A stretch of 64,000 nucleotides of DNA from Paenibacillus sp. JZ16 (GCF_015326965.1 NZ_CP017659.1:6709001-6773000); one strand, 5' to 3'; positions 17,024 to 27,514 are shown, counted from the stretch's first letter. Numbers and translations: made by a program. The notes: generated by a model not told the origin, from the sequence alone.

Positions 17024-19551
17024 TGGAAATGGCACGAGTGATTGTGGACGTGCCGTCCAAGGATACGGACCGGCCTTTTGATTATTTGATTCCTGAGGAA
17101 CTTCGGCCCTGGGTCGAGGTAGGCAGCCGGGTCGGCGTGCCGTTCGGGCACCGTACGCTCCAGGGATTCGTGGTCTCTCTGCATCCCCGGCCCGAGATGG
17201 ATTCGGCCAAAATGAAGCCGATTCAGGAAGTCCTCGATGTGATGGCGCCGCTTTCGCCTGAGCTGATTGAGCTTGGCGAATGGATGAAGGAGCGTTACGC
17301 ATGCCGATATATATCGGTTCTGCAGTCGATGCTGCCTACGGCGCTGAAAGGGAAGGCGGAGCGGTATATTTCCATTGGCGATTCAGACACGTTGCAGACG
17401 GATCAAACCGACGGATTATTTGCGCTCCTGCCCGAAAGTGAGTCGGAGCAGGAGATCATCCGCTTTGTCAGTCAGAAAGGCGAGGTTTCGCTCCAGCAGT
17501 TAACGCGGGCATTTCCGGATGGCGCTGCGACCATTAAAGCGCTGATCGGCCGAGGACGGCTTAGCGAATTCCAGCAAATCAAGGATAAACTGCAGAAAAA
17601 AACGATAAAAGCGGTAGAGCTTGCCGTATCAAGCGAGGAAGCTCATCAGGCACTGGCTTCATTCCCGGCCAAGGCTCAGCGTCAGAAGGAAGTGCTCCAA
17701 TATATTTTGGAGATGGAAGCATTTCTGCCGATATCGCAGAAGGATCTGCTCCAGACGCTGGGTGTCACCGCAGGCACCGTGAAGGGACTGGCTGACAAAG
17801 GGCTGATTACCCTCGAGGATATCGAAGTGTTCCGCGATCCGTATCGAGGGCGGCATTTCACGCCTAGCACCCCATTGGCGCTCACACCGGAGCAGCAAGC
17901 GGTGTATCGCAGCATCGTGCACAAGCTGGATGAACGCAAGCATGGCGTGTTTCTCCTGCACGGGGTGACGGGCAGCGGTAAGACCGAGATTTACCTGCAG
18001 ACGATTCAGCGATGCCTCGAACAGGAACGTCAGGCGATTGTGCTGGTGCCCGAAATATCGCTGACGCCGCAAATGGTGGAACGGTTCAAAGCTCGTTTTG
18101 GCGATCGTGTGGCTGTTATGCACAGCCGGCTTTCAGATGGAGAGCGTTACGATGAATGGCGGAAAATAAGAGAAGGCCGGGCGTCCGTTGTCGTGGGCGC
18201 TCGATCGGCGGTATTCGCGCCGTTTAACCGTCTGGGATTGATCATTATGGATGAAGAGCATGAAGGCTCTTATAAGCAGGAAGAGACACCGAAGTACCAT
18301 GCCCGGGATGTTGCGATTCACCGCGCCCAGCTGACCGGCGCAGCCGTCATTCTGGGTTCGGCAACGCCTTCGCTGGAGAGTTACCATGCGGCGAGATCGC
18401 AAGCTCAGGATGATTTTGCGCCTCATCTGCTGGAGATGCCGAGCCGTGCACTGGGCAACAAGCTGCCCGAGGTCCAGGTCGTGGATATGCGGGAGGAGCT
18501 TCGTGAAGGCAATCGCTCCATGTTCAGCCGGTCTCTGCATGCCGCGATTTCGGCAAGGCTGGAACGCGGGGAACAGACGGTGCTGCTGCTGAATCGGCGG
18601 GGCTACTCCACGTTTGTCATGTGCCGGAGCTGCGGATATGTGGCAGGCTGTCCGGAATGCGACATCTCGCTGACCTATCATCAGAAATCGAATAATTTGC
18701 GCTGCCACTATTGCGGTTATGCCGCCCAGGCGCCGGAGGTTTGCCCGGATTGCGGAAGCGAGCATATACGTTATTTCGGGACTGGCACACAGCGTGTCGA
18801 GGAAGAATTGGCCAAGCTGTTTCCCGGCATCCGCGTCATTCGGATGGACGTGGATACCACGACCGAGAAGGGCTCACATGAGAAGCTGCTGAAGCAGTTT
18901 CGGGATAAAAAAGGGGACGTGCTGCTAGGCACCCAGATGGTCGCCAAGGGCCTGGATTTCCCTGATGTCACCTTGGTCGGCGTCATTACGGCCGATTCGG
19001 CGTTGAACCTGCCCGATTTCCGGGCGGCCGAGAAGACGTTTCAGCTGCTCACTCAGGTTGCCGGAAGAGCAGGCCGCCATCAGCTGCCGGGTGAAGTGGT
19101 TATCCAATCCTATACGCCGGAGCACTATTCGATTATCCATGCAAGCAGCCATGATTATTTATCCTTCGTTAAGGACGAGCTGAAGCACCGCAAAGCGCTC
19201 CATTATCCGCCGTATTGCAGGCTGATCCTGGTGACGCTGTCGCATGAGCAGCTGCCGCTGCTGGTAAGAATGGCGGAAAATTTTGCCGCGACCATCAAAA
19301 GCGAATCCGACCGCCGGGGATGGTTTGGGAGCCTGGACCGATTCGACGCAAGCGCGCTCGATATATTGGGTCCGGTAGCTTCTCCCATTCCGCGGCTAAA
19401 AAATAGATACAGATTTCAATGTATGATAAAATGGCGGGGAACGATGGATGCTGTCACGCTGGTGCGCTCGGTTGCCGAGAAGCTGCAGGATTCGGCGCGG
19501 GACAGCAAGCTCCAGATCAGTATTGACGTAGATCCGCAAATGTTAATGTAA
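17023..19551 (+). CDS. priA: Primosomal replication restart helicase PriA
   Basis: 842 residues. An N-terminal 3'-DNA-binding domain (VIVDVPSKDTDRPFDYLIP) is followed by helicase motifs: Walker A GVTGSGKTEIY, DEEHEGSYKQ, GSATPSLES and QVAGRAGR. A zinc-binding domain lies between, with eight cysteines in CRSCGYVAGCPEC, CHYCGYAA and CPDCGSE. PriA reloads the replisome at stalled forks. ATG 17023 overlaps the coaBC stop; ATG 17029 is an alternative two codons in. Gene order coaBC-priA-def-fmt-rsmB matches B. subtilis. Confidence 0.95.
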   Translation: MEMARVIVDVPSKDTDRPFDYLIPEELRPWVEVGSRVGVPFGHRTLQGFVVSLHPRPEMDSAKMKPIQEVLDVMAPLSPELIELGEWMKERYACRYISVLQSMLPTALKGKAERYISIGDSDTLQTDQTDGLFALLPESESEQEIIRFVSQKGEVSLQQLTRAFPDGAATIKALIGRGRLSEFQQIKDKLQKKTIKAVELAVSSEEAHQALASFPAKAQRQKEVLQYILEMEAFLPISQKDLLQTLGVTAGTVKGLADKGLITLEDIEVFRDPYRGRHFTPSTPLALTPEQQAVYRSIVHKLDERKHGVFLLHGVTGSGKTEIYLQTIQRCLEQERQAIVLVPEISLTPQMVERFKARFGDRVAVMHSRLSDGERYDEWRKIREGRASVVVGARSAVFAPFNRLGLIIMDEEHEGSYKQEETPKYHARDVAIHRAQLTGAAVILGSATPSLESYHAARSQAQDDFAPHLLEMPSRALGNKLPEVQVVDMREELREGNRSMFSRSLHAAISARLERGEQTVLLLNRRGYSTFVMCRSCGYVAGCPECDISLTYHQKSNNLRCHYCGYAAQAPEVCPDCGSEHIRYFGTGTQRVEEELAKLFPGIRVIRMDVDTTTEKGSHEKLLKQFRDKKGDVLLGTQMVAKGLDFPDVTLVGVITADSALNLPDFRAAEKTFQLLTQVAGRAGRHQLPGEVVIQSYTPEHYSIIHASSHDYLSFVKDELKHRKALHYPPYCRLILVTLSHEQLPLLVRMAENFAATIKSESDRRGWFGSLDRFDASALDILGPVASPIPRLKNRYRFQCMIKWRGTMDAVTLVRSVAEKLQDSARDSKLQISIDVDPQMLM

Positions 19552-19594
19552 TACAGCATATAATGATGAAAAGCACAAGGATGGTGTCATAGAC

Positions 19595-20089
19595 ATGGCG
19601 ATTCGTATTATCGTTAAAGAACCGGATGAGGTTCTTCATAAAAAGGCAAAGGAAGTTACCAAAATTACGCCGAACGTACAAAAGCTCCTGGACGATATGG
19701 CGGATACCATGTACGATGCGGAAGGCGTCGGACTGGCTGCGCCGCAGGTCGGCATTCTGAAGCGTTTGATCGTGATCGACGCCGGTGATGAGCACGGCTT
19801 GATCAAAATGATCAATCCGGAGATCGTGGAGAGCGAAGGCGAGCAATTCGGGCCGGAAGGCTGCCTGAGCATTCCAGGATGGAACGGAGATGTGCGCCGT
19901 GCGGAGAAAGTGACCGTTAAGGGGCTTGACCGCGAAGGCAATGAGGTTGTCATTACAGGTACCGGGCTGCTTGCGCGAGCGTTTCAGCATGAAATCGATC
20001 ATCTGAACGGGGTGCTGTTTACGGAAATCGCTGACCGGGTGTATGAGTATGTTCCGGAACAGCCGAGAAAAGAGCTGGAGAACCGATGA
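19595..20089 (+). CDS. def: Peptide deformylase
   Basis: 164 residues with the three catalytic motifs GVGLAAPQ, EGCLSIPG and HEIDHL; the Cys and two His bind the metal. It removes the N-formyl group from new proteins. A length near 160 fits the type 1 (DefA-like) class. The stop overlaps the fmt ATG as ATGA (20086-20089). Confidence 0.95.
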   Translation: MAIRIIVKEPDEVLHKKAKEVTKITPNVQKLLDDMADTMYDAEGVGLAAPQVGILKRLIVIDAGDEHGLIKMINPEIVESEGEQFGPEGCLSIPGWNGDVRRAEKVTVKGLDREGNEVVITGTGLLARAFQHEIDHLNGVLFTEIADRVYEYVPEQPRKELENR

Positions 20090-21027
20090 ATATCGTATTT
20101 ATGGGCACCCCGGCCTTTGCAGTACCCAGTCTTGAAATGTTGATTAGCGAAGGTTATTCCATTGTCGCCGTCGTTACACAGCCTGACCGCCCGCAAGGGC
20201 GTAAAAAGGTGCTGACCCCAACGCCGGTTAAGGAAGCCGCTCTTCGTCACGGCATTCCTGTTCTGCAGCCTCAGCGCCTGCGGAATCCGGAAGCTGTGGC
20301 CGAGCTGGCCGCGTATAAGCCTGATATGATTGTCACCGCCGCCTATGGTCAAATCCTGCCGAAATCGGTGCTGGATATGCCGTCACTGGGCTGTCTCAAT
20401 GTCCACGGCTCGCTGCTCCCCGCTTACCGGGGAGGAGCTCCGATTCAGCGCAGTATCATCAACGGAGAATCCGTAACAGGCATCACGTTGATGTATATGG
20501 CGGAGGGGCTCGACACGGGCGACATGATCGCCCGCACCGAGGTTCCCATTGAGGATGACGATACGGCCGGAACCATGTTTGAGAAGCTGAGCCAAGCCGG
20601 CGCGGAGCTGCTGCGATCGGAGCTGCCGCGGCTTGTGAAGGGCAAGGTGGATGCCGAGCCCCAGGATGAGACAAAGGCAACGTATGCTCCGAACCTGACC
20701 CGGGATGATGAAAGAATCGACTGGACTCGCACTTCCCGCGAAATTTACAATCAAATTCGCGGTCTGGTTCCTTACTCCGGCGGATTTACGCTGTGGAACG
20801 GGGATGTGTTCAAAGTATGGGCAGCGGCTAAGCCGGACAGTGCACAGACCCCATCTAACGATGCACAGCCAGGAAGCGTGCTAGAGCTTCATGAGAAGGG
20901 GATTGTTGTCAAAACAGGCGATGGCACGCTAACGCTGTTAACCGTCCAGCCCAGCGGCAAAAAGGCAATGGATGCGGCGCAATTCGTGCGCGGGACGAGC
21001 CTGACGGTCGGGACGGTGTTGTCGTGA
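20086..21027 (+). CDS. fmt: Methionyl-tRNA formyltransferase
   Basis: 313 residues: MNIVFMGTPAFAVPSLEML at the start, NVHGSLLPAYRGGAPIQ with the catalytic Asn-His, GITLMYMAEGLDTGDMI, and a C-terminal OB-fold domain (LVPYSGGFTLWNGDVFKVW). It formylates initiator Met-tRNA, the substrate later acted on by deformylase encoded just upstream. It overlaps def by four bases and rsmB by four bases (GTGA). Confidence 0.95.
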   Translation: MNIVFMGTPAFAVPSLEMLISEGYSIVAVVTQPDRPQGRKKVLTPTPVKEAALRHGIPVLQPQRLRNPEAVAELAAYKPDMIVTAAYGQILPKSVLDMPSLGCLNVHGSLLPAYRGGAPIQRSIINGESVTGITLMYMAEGLDTGDMIARTEVPIEDDDTAGTMFEKLSQAGAELLRSELPRLVKGKVDAEPQDETKATYAPNLTRDDERIDWTRTSREIYNQIRGLVPYSGGFTLWNGDVFKVWAAAKPDSAQTPSNDAQPGSVLELHEKGIVVKTGDGTLTLLTVQPSGKKAMDAAQFVRGTSLTVGTVLS

Positions 21028-22406
21028 GCGGGAACCGCAGGCCGAAGGGACGCCTGGACTCTCCTCGGGAGCTGGCGATGGACGTATTGACTCAGGTTGA
21101 GCAGGAGGGGGCGTACAGCAATCTCCTGCTCAACTCCGCTCTGCAGAGGTCCTCGCTTGCAAAGAGCGACGCGGGACTTGCCACAGAGCTGATCTATGGC
21201 ACGATCTCAAGGCTCAACACGCTCGATTATTTTTTGGACAATTTTGTCAACAAAGGGGTACAGAAGCTTCAGCCGTGGGTAAGAGCACTGCTTCGCATCA
21301 GTCTGTATCAGGTCATATATCTGGATCGGATTCCGGATCACGCGGTTGTCAGCGAGGCCGTTAATCTGGCGAAGCGCCGCGGGCATCAAGGGATCTCCGG
21401 CATGGTGAACGGGGTGCTTCGGAATATTCTGCGTCAGAAGGAAAGCTTGGCGATCCCTGAGAATATGCCGCCGGCCCAGCGCATTTCCTTGCAGCATTCC
21501 CATCCGTTGTGGCTGGTGGAGCGCTGGATATCGCAGTACGGGATCGAGACGGCAGAGGCAATCTGTGCCGCAAACAACGAACCGCCGGCTGTCAGCGTGA
21601 GAGTGAACACCACGATGATCAGCCGTGACGACATGCTGAAATTAATGAGCAGCCAGAACTATGAAGCTGCCCCATCGCTCCTGAGTCCCTACGGGATTGT
21701 TGTAAGGGGAGCGGGCAATATGGCCTTGACGGATTGGTACCGGGATGGAATGATCTCGATCCAGGATGAAAGCTCCATGCTGGTCGCTGAAGCTGTTAAG
21801 CCTGAGCCGGGAATGCGGGTGCTGGATTGCTGCGCAGCCCCGGGTGGAAAGAGCGCCCACATGGGCGAGCTGATGAAGGATGAGGGCAGCATTGTCGCCA
21901 ACGACATTCATGCTCATAAAGGCAAGCTGATATCGGATCAGGCCGGCCGCTTGGGACTGGACAGCATTTCGATCGTGACCGGGGACGCGCTGGATTTGGT
22001 TGACCGCTTCGAGCCTGCGTCTTTTGACCGAATATTGCTGGATGCTCCGTGTTCGGGCCTTGGCGTCATCCGCCGCAAGCCCGATCTGAAGTGGGGCAAG
22101 TCACAGGAGGACATCCATGAAATAGCGGCGCTGCAGCTAAGGCTGCTGGAGTCGGTCTCCACGTTGCTTCGTCCCGGAGGGCTTTTGGTGTACAGCACGT
22201 GCACGATTGAGCCGCTGGAGAATGAAGGGGTTGTATCTGCTTTTCTGGATAGCCATTCCGGGTTTGGAATCGCGGAAGATGGTCTTGGAGACTTAAGCCG
22301 GCTGGAAGGGAAATCGCTTCAGCGGGGAGGCGGGATTCAAATTCTGCCCCAGCATTACCATAGTGACGGCTTTTACATTGCAAGACTCGGCAGACGTCCC
22401 TCTTAA
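21024..22406 (+). CDS. rsmB: 16S rRNA (cytosine-967-C5)-methyltransferase
   Basis: 460 residues from GTG 21024, overlapping the fmt stop. The N-terminal NusB-like RNA-binding domain spans about 1-140. The SAM-binding methyltransferase domain follows, with VLDCCAAPGGKSAHMGEL, LLDAPCSGLGVIRRKPDLKW (first catalytic Cys) and VYSTCTIEPLENEGVV (second catalytic Cys). It methylates C967 of 16S rRNA. It is the last gene before a terminator at 22436. Confidence 0.95.
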   Translation: MSGNRRPKGRLDSPRELAMDVLTQVEQEGAYSNLLLNSALQRSSLAKSDAGLATELIYGTISRLNTLDYFLDNFVNKGVQKLQPWVRALLRISLYQVIYLDRIPDHAVVSEAVNLAKRRGHQGISGMVNGVLRNILRQKESLAIPENMPPAQRISLQHSHPLWLVERWISQYGIETAEAICAANNEPPAVSVRVNTTMISRDDMLKLMSSQNYEAAPSLLSPYGIVVRGAGNMALTDWYRDGMISIQDESSMLVAEAVKPEPGMRVLDCCAAPGGKSAHMGELMKDEGSIVANDIHAHKGKLISDQAGRLGLDSISIVTGDALDLVDRFEPASFDRILLDAPCSGLGVIRRKPDLKWGKSQEDIHEIAALQLRLLESVSTLLRPGGLLVYSTCTIEPLENEGVVSAFLDSHSGFGIAEDGLGDLSRLEGKSLQRGGGIQILPQHYHSDGFYIARLGRRPS

Positions 22407-22435
22407 GGGCTCCGCTGACATGACTATAGTCGTAT

Positions 22436-22465
22436 CCCGCCAATGCCGGCGGGTTTTCCTCTTTT
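22436..22465 (+). terminator. Terminator after rsmB
   Basis: Stem CCCGCC / GGCGGG with a 6-base loop, followed by TTTTCCTCTTTT. Confidence 0.8.
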
Positions 22466-22491
22466 ACCGTCTCTTTTATTTATGTTAGAAT
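22463..22491 (+). promoter_or_regulatory. Candidate sigma-A promoter for rlmN-prpC-prkC
   Basis: TTTACC (22463-22468), a 17-base spacer and TAGAAT (22486-22491) preceded by a TG dinucleotide. It lies just after the rsmB terminator and about 90 bases before rlmN, where a new transcript would be expected. Confidence 0.5.
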
Positions 22492-22586
22492 AGGAAGAAT
22501 GAAAAAAGAGATGCATATGAATGTAATAGGGAGCGTTCGGAAGAATACTGGCTGGACATCCTCTAAATTAGACAGGTGTGGTGAGA

Positions 22587-23627
22587 ATGAAACCTTTTAT
22601 ATATGATTATTCACTGGAAGAGCTTCAAGCATGGGCTCAAGAGAACGGGGAGCCCGCGTTTCGGGGAACCCAGATTTATGACTGGCTGTACGTGAAGCGG
22701 GTGAACGACTTCGCGGAAATGACGAATCTGTCCAAGGAGCTTCGGACCAAGCTGGAGCAGGAATTCAGTTTCGTTACATTGACGGAAATCACCAAGCTGG
22801 AGTCGAAGGACGGAACGGTCAAGTTTCTGTTCGGCCTGCATGATGACCATGCGATCGAGACCGTCATCATGAGGCACAATTACGGCAACAGCATCTGCGT
22901 TACAACGCAGGTTGGCTGCCGTATCGGATGTACGTTTTGCGCATCCACACTGGGTGGTCTGAAGCGAAATCTGACCTCCGGCGAGATTGTTGCCCAAGTG
23001 GTTCAGGCGCAGAAGATTCTCGATAAGACGGGAGAACGTGTTAGCAGCATCGTGATCATGGGTTCAGGCGAACCGTTTGAGAATTATGAAGCGACCATGA
23101 AGTTCCTGCGCACGATGATCCATGAAAAAGGATTGAATATCGGCCAGCGCCACATTACCGTTTCGACGAGTGGCATTGTGCCTAACATCTATAAATTCAC
23201 GGAAGAGGATACCCAGATTAATCTGGCCATCTCCATTCATGCACCGAACGATAAGCTGCGCTCCAAGCTAATGCCTGTTAACCGTCGGTTCCCGTTTGAC
23301 GATGTGATTGAGTCGCTTCGTTATTATCAAGCAAAAACCGGACGCCGCATTACGTTTGAATACGCCTTGATCGGAGGCGTAAATGATCAGGTTGAGCATG
23401 CCGAGGAGCTTGCGGACGTCATTAAGGATATGAACTGCTTCGTCAATCTGATTCCGGTTAACCATGTGCCGGAACGGAAATATGTTCGCACATCGCGTAA
23501 CGATATTTTCAAATTTCAACGTGCGTTAGCAGACAAGGGGGTCAATGTGACCATCCGTCGTGAACAAGGCCATGATATCGCTGCCGCTTGCGGTCAGCTC
23601 CGGGCCAAGCATATGGAGTTGAGGTGA
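22587..23627 (+). CDS. rlmN: Dual-specificity 23S rRNA / tRNA adenine-2-methyltransferase (radical SAM)
   Basis: 346 residues from ATG 22587, preceded by GGTGAG. The radical-SAM cluster motif is [12 protein letters not shown] (CxxxCxxC). [11 protein letters not shown] and [13 protein letters not shown] are typical of RlmN rather than Cfr, and the C-terminal catalytic cysteine is in [10 protein letters not shown]. It methylates C2 of A2503 in 23S rRNA and A37 of some tRNAs. It is followed by prpC after six bases. Confidence 0.95.
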   Translation: MKPFIYDYSLEELQAWAQENGEPAFRGTQIYDWLYVKRVNDFAEMTNLSKELRTKLEQEFSFVTLTEITKLESKDGTVKFLFGLHDDHAIETVIMRHNYGNSICVTTQVGCRIGCTFCASTLGGLKRNLTSGEIVAQVVQAQKILDKTGERVSSIVIMGSGEPFENYEATMKFLRTMIHEKGLNIGQRHITVSTSGIVPNIYKFTEEDTQINLAISIHAPNDKLRSKLMPVNRRFPFDDVIESLRYYQAKTGRRITFEYALIGGVNDQVEHAEELADVIKDMNCFVNLIPVNHVPERKYVRTSRNDIFKFQRALADKGVNVTIRREQGHDIAAACGQLRAKHMELR

Positions 23628-23633
23628 GAAGAT

Positions 23634-24410
23634 TTGATCAAGACGGTTCATGTAAGCCATGTGGGACGCGTTCGTCCTGTTAATGAAGATTCGGTATTTG
23701 TTAGCACACTGGAGCATGGCTATACCTTGGGTGTGGTTGCTGACGGTATGGGAGGTCACCTTGCGGGTGACACCGCCAGCAGGCTTGCGGTAGATACCGT
23801 GGCCGAGGATTTGTCCTCTTTGGAGGAGGACATGTCCATGGAAAGTATTCGGGCTGCGCTTGGTGATGCCATATTGCATGCCAATGCAGTTATCTATCGG
23901 GAAGCCTCGGCTGATGAGCGGCTTCACAATATGGGCACGACGATTGTAGCGGTGCTGCTGCGAGGTTCCGAAGGCTATATCGGACATATCGGGGACAGCA
24001 GGGCTTACAAAGTCGTTCCCGGACAAGTGATTCGACTCACAGATGATCACACATTGGTTAATGAGCTTTTTAAGAGTGGTCAGATTACGGAAGATCAACT
24101 GGAAACCCATCCTCGGAAAAACGTATTAAGCCGGGCACTTGGAACGGATGTGGATGTGACGGTTGAGCTTACACCGGTTACGATCGGAGAAGGCGAAGTG
24201 CTGCTGCTCTGCAGTGACGGGCTCAGCAACCGGGTCAGCCGCGAGCTGATCGGACAGATTTCCGGTTCACTTGACCTTCCTCTGGAAGAAAGAGCGGATC
24301 GCCTGCTTCAACTGGCACTTCTTGCTGGCGGTGAGGACAACATCACGGTCGCAATGTTTGAACATCAAGAAGAAGTTGTCGGGCAACGTATAAAGGGGTG
24401 GGATTCATGA
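23634..24410 (+). CDS. prpC: PP2C-type serine/threonine phosphatase
   Basis: 258 residues from TTG 23634, preceded by GAGGTGAGA. PP2C motifs: RPVNEDSVFV, VVADGMGGHLAGDTAS (metal-binding Asp), GHIGDSRAYKV, LCSDGLSNRV and GGEDNITVAMF. It dephosphorylates substrates of the PASTA kinase encoded next, with which it overlaps by four bases (ATGA). The pair controls cell-wall, growth-arrest and spore-germination responses in Firmicutes. Confidence 0.95.
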   Translation: MIKTVHVSHVGRVRPVNEDSVFVSTLEHGYTLGVVADGMGGHLAGDTASRLAVDTVAEDLSSLEEDMSMESIRAALGDAILHANAVIYREASADERLHNMGTTIVAVLLRGSEGYIGHIGDSRAYKVVPGQVIRLTDDHTLVNELFKSGQITEDQLETHPRKNVLSRALGTDVDVTVELTPVTIGEGEVLLLCSDGLSNRVSRELIGQISGSLDLPLEERADRLLQLALLAGGEDNITVAMFEHQEEVVGQRIKGWDS

Positions 24411-26554
24411 TCGGACATGAATTGGCTGGTCGTTATAAAATTATAGAACGCATCGGTGGCGGTGGCATGGCGCTGGTCTACAAGGCTCAGGATATTTTGC
24501 TGAACCGGAATGTAGCGATCAAAGTGCTGCGCCAGCAGTTTGTGCACGACGAGGAATTTATCCGCCGTTTCCGGCGTGAGGCACAATCAGCGGCTTCGTT
24601 GTCGCATTCCAACGTGGTCAGCATCTATGATGTGGGCCAAGAGGAAGATGTGCATTACATCGTCATGGAATATATCGAAGGTCAGAACTTGAATGAAATC
24701 ATAAAAGAACGGGCACCGCTGCAGGTGGAAGAAGCTGTGCGGATTGCTACCCAGATTTGCGATGCGCTGGGACACGCTCATCATAACCAGATCATTCACC
24801 GGGATATTAAACCGCATAATATTCTGATTGGCCGTAATGGGAGGGTCAAAGTAACGGACTTTGGCATTGCCAGGGCGGTCACGTCGACAACCATTACGCA
24901 GACAGGCTCCGTTGTGGGCTCTGTGCATTATTTCTCGCCGGAGCACGCCAAGGGTGTCGTTACGGGCGAGAAATCGGATTTATACTCCCTTGGTATTGTG
25001 TTATATCAAATGCTCACGGCCCGTCTTCCTTTTCTGGGCGAGAGCCCGATTAGTGTTGCTCTGAAACATCTCCAGGAGGAATTTGATGAGCCTAGAGAAG
25101 TAAACCCGCTCATTCCTCAAAGCGTGGAGAACATCATCCTGAAGTCCATGCGCAAAAACCCGGAGGAGCGTTATCAGTCCGCGGAAGAGATGATGGACGA
25201 TCTTGAGACGTGCTTGATGCCGATGCGACTCAACGAACCGAAGATGGAGTTTGAGGACGATGCCGATTCTACACTGGTCATGCCAGCGCTCAAAACGATG
25301 CAGCGCAGCAGTCAGCATCATCATGACGATGACGACGACTCGGATGACGAGGAGTTTGAGGCAAAGTCGACCGGCAAACCGAAGAAAAAATGGGTCAAGC
25401 CGACCATCATCATCGGTTCGGTGCTCCTGTTCCTCGGCCTTATGTTTGGTGTTGTCATGTATGTGAACAACATGTTGGAGGTACCCGAGGTTAAGGTGCC
25501 CCAAGTTGTAGGTATGACGGAAGAGGAAGCGATCCGCGAGCTTGAGGCCAAAGGCTTGACGGTGGATGAGGAAGTCATTCGTGAATATAAACCAAATGTC
25601 GATGAGGGCATTGTGTTTGCCCAGGACAAGGAACCAGAGAGCATGCTGAGGGAGGGGGCTCCGGTTCAATTGTCGGTTGGGGATGCGAAGCCGCTTGAAA
25701 AAATGCCGGACCTCTCGGGTAAGACGTTTGATCAGGCAGTTGAGATCCTGACAAAAATGGGCATTAAGGAAAACGCTATAAAGCAGTCGTCTGAAAACAA
25801 TGATACTGTGCCTGCCGATCAGATATTTGATCAGAGTCCTACCGCGGACACCGAAATTAATCCTGAACAGGTGGAGGTCCGGGTCACGATCAGTAAGGGC
25901 AAACAAACGGTCAATATGCCGAGCTTGATCGGTATGGACAAAGACAAAGCGGTTGCTACCATCGAATCATTCGGCCTTAAGGTTGGAGCGATAAAGGAGA
26001 AATCCAGCTTTGAAGTGAAGAAGGGCGAGGTCATGGAACAATGGCCGCATGATGCCAATCAACAGGTTGCTCCAGGCTCCGAAATCACGCTGTTCGTCAG
26101 CTCAGGCTATCCTTCGGATGCGCTTGAGTATAATTACAGTGTACCGGTCTCACCAAGCGTGGAAGGCCAAGAAAGCAAAATACGGGTCGTTTTCACCGAT
26201 GCGCTGGGAGAAAACCAGGAAGCCGTGAACAAGACCATAACGACCTCGGAAATGGTACCTGTTAAGCTGCTGCTGGCTCCCGACAAGCATGCAACGGTCA
26301 TGATTTTCCGTGACGGTCGCCAGGTGGATACGTACAGCGTAAGTTACAGCGATGTCAAGAACGGCACCGTGCCGCAGCCGACCTTTGAACAGCCGCCTGT
26401 TGAACCTGATGTACCGGTAGACACTAACCCGGATGAAGGAAATGTCGAGGAAGATTCGAATGAGGAAGATGATGCTGCTTACCATTGGGACAATGGCAAC
26501 AATGGCAACAATGGAAACGGCAAGGGGAATGGCAAAGGTAATGATAACGATTAG
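24407..26554 (+). CDS. prkC: PASTA-domain serine/threonine protein kinase
   Basis: 715 residues from ATG 24407 (IGHELAGRYKIIERIGGGGMA), preceded by AAGGGGTGG. The kinase domain (1-270) has the Gly-rich loop, catalytic HRDIKPHN and DFGIA. A His/Asp/Glu-rich juxtamembrane stretch and one transmembrane helix (TIIIGSVLLFLGLMFGVVMY) follow. Outside the cell are three PASTA repeats (starting VKVPQVVGM, EKMPDLSGK and VNMPSLIGM) and an Ig-like end. The tail is an unusual Asn/Gly/Lys-rich repeat. PASTA domains bind muropeptides or lipid II. The rsgA gene follows. Confidence 0.95.
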   Translation: MIGHELAGRYKIIERIGGGGMALVYKAQDILLNRNVAIKVLRQQFVHDEEFIRRFRREAQSAASLSHSNVVSIYDVGQEEDVHYIVMEYIEGQNLNEIIKERAPLQVEEAVRIATQICDALGHAHHNQIIHRDIKPHNILIGRNGRVKVTDFGIARAVTSTTITQTGSVVGSVHYFSPEHAKGVVTGEKSDLYSLGIVLYQMLTARLPFLGESPISVALKHLQEEFDEPREVNPLIPQSVENIILKSMRKNPEERYQSAEEMMDDLETCLMPMRLNEPKMEFEDDADSTLVMPALKTMQRSSQHHHDDDDDSDDEEFEAKSTGKPKKKWVKPTIIIGSVLLFLGLMFGVVMYVNNMLEVPEVKVPQVVGMTEEEAIRELEAKGLTVDEEVIREYKPNVDEGIVFAQDKEPESMLREGAPVQLSVGDAKPLEKMPDLSGKTFDQAVEILTKMGIKENAIKQSSENNDTVPADQIFDQSPTADTEINPEQVEVRVTISKGKQTVNMPSLIGMDKDKAVATIESFGLKVGAIKEKSSFEVKKGEVMEQWPHDANQQVAPGSEITLFVSSGYPSDALEYNYSVPVSPSVEGQESKIRVVFTDALGENQEAVNKTITTSEMVPVKLLLAPDKHATVMIFRDGRQVDTYSVSYSDVKNGTVPQPTFEQPPVEPDVPVDTNPDEGNVEEDSNEEDDAAYHWDNGNNGNNGNGKGNGKGNDND

Positions 26555-26605
26555 AAACAAGTCGTGAGAACACTAAATTTCAACAAGAAAGGTGAGGCCT
26601 ATTAT

Positions 26606-27514
26606 ATGCTAGAGGGACTGATCGTGAAGGCACTAAGCGGATATTATTATGTCAAACCCATGCAGGATGGCAACATTATATCCGGGGAGGACCCAGCGGT
26701 TCAATGCAGAGCCCGCGGCATTTTCAAAAAGAAAGGCATCTCTCCGCTCGTTGGAGATCACGTTATGTACTCATTGACTGAAAATGGGGAAGGGACCGTG
26801 GACGAAATTCTTCCACGGTCTTCCCAATTAATTCGCCCGCCTGTCGCGAACGTCGACTTGGCGGTGCTGTTGTTTTCGGTCAAAGAACCGGATCTGAGCC
26901 TGCATCTGCTGGACAAGTTTCTGGTACATATAGAGCATGAGGGCCTTGAGGCATTGATCTGTCTGACAAAGCAGGATCTTGTGGACGCCTCCGACGATGT
27001 GCTGGAGCAGGTGAAGCGCCAGTATGAAGAGATTGGTTACGAAGTGCTGATTACCAGCTCTCTGCAAGGGGTCGGGACCGAAGAGGTGAAGAAACGGCTG
27101 GCCGGCCGAATCAGTGTCTTCTCCGGTCAATCCGGTGTCGGAAAATCGTCCCTGCTGAATGCGTTAATGCCGGGCCTCTCGCTGGAGACGAGTGAAATCA
27201 GCCTGCGTCTTGGCCGCGGTCGGCATACGACACGCCATGTAGAGCTGATTGAGCTTGATAACGGGGGGTATGTCGCCGATACCCCCGGTTTTAGCCAGCT
27301 GGATTTTCTGGAGCTGGGTGTCGAGGAGTTATCGACCTGTTTCAGAGAATTTGCTCCTTATGCTGCCGAATGCAAATTCAGAGGCTGCAGTCATCTGCAT
27401 GAGCCGGGCTGCCGGGTGCTCCAAGCCAAAGCGGATGGAATCATCCTGGCTAGCCGTTATGAGCATTATGTGGAGTTTTATACGGAGATGAAAGAGAAGA
27501 AACGGAGGTACTGA
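26606..27514 (+). CDS. rsgA: Ribosome small-subunit GTPase RsgA
   Basis: 302 residues from ATG 26606, nine bases after AAAGGTGAGG. It is a circularly permuted GTPase: LTKQD (G4) precedes GQSGVGKSSLLNAL (G1) and DTPGF (G3). The N-terminal OB fold starts LEGLIVKALSGYYYV. The C-terminal zinc site is CKFRGCSHLHEPGC. It checks maturation of the 30S subunit. B. subtilis CpgA is encoded in the same place and is phosphorylated by PrkC. Confidence 0.93.
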   Translation: MLEGLIVKALSGYYYVKPMQDGNIISGEDPAVQCRARGIFKKKGISPLVGDHVMYSLTENGEGTVDEILPRSSQLIRPPVANVDLAVLLFSVKEPDLSLHLLDKFLVHIEHEGLEALICLTKQDLVDASDDVLEQVKRQYEEIGYEVLITSSLQGVGTEEVKKRLAGRISVFSGQSGVGKSSLLNALMPGLSLETSEISLRLGRGRHTTRHVELIELDNGGYVADTPGFSQLDFLELGVEELSTCFREFAPYAAECKFRGCSHLHEPGCRVLQAKADGIILASRYEHYVEFYTEMKEKKRRY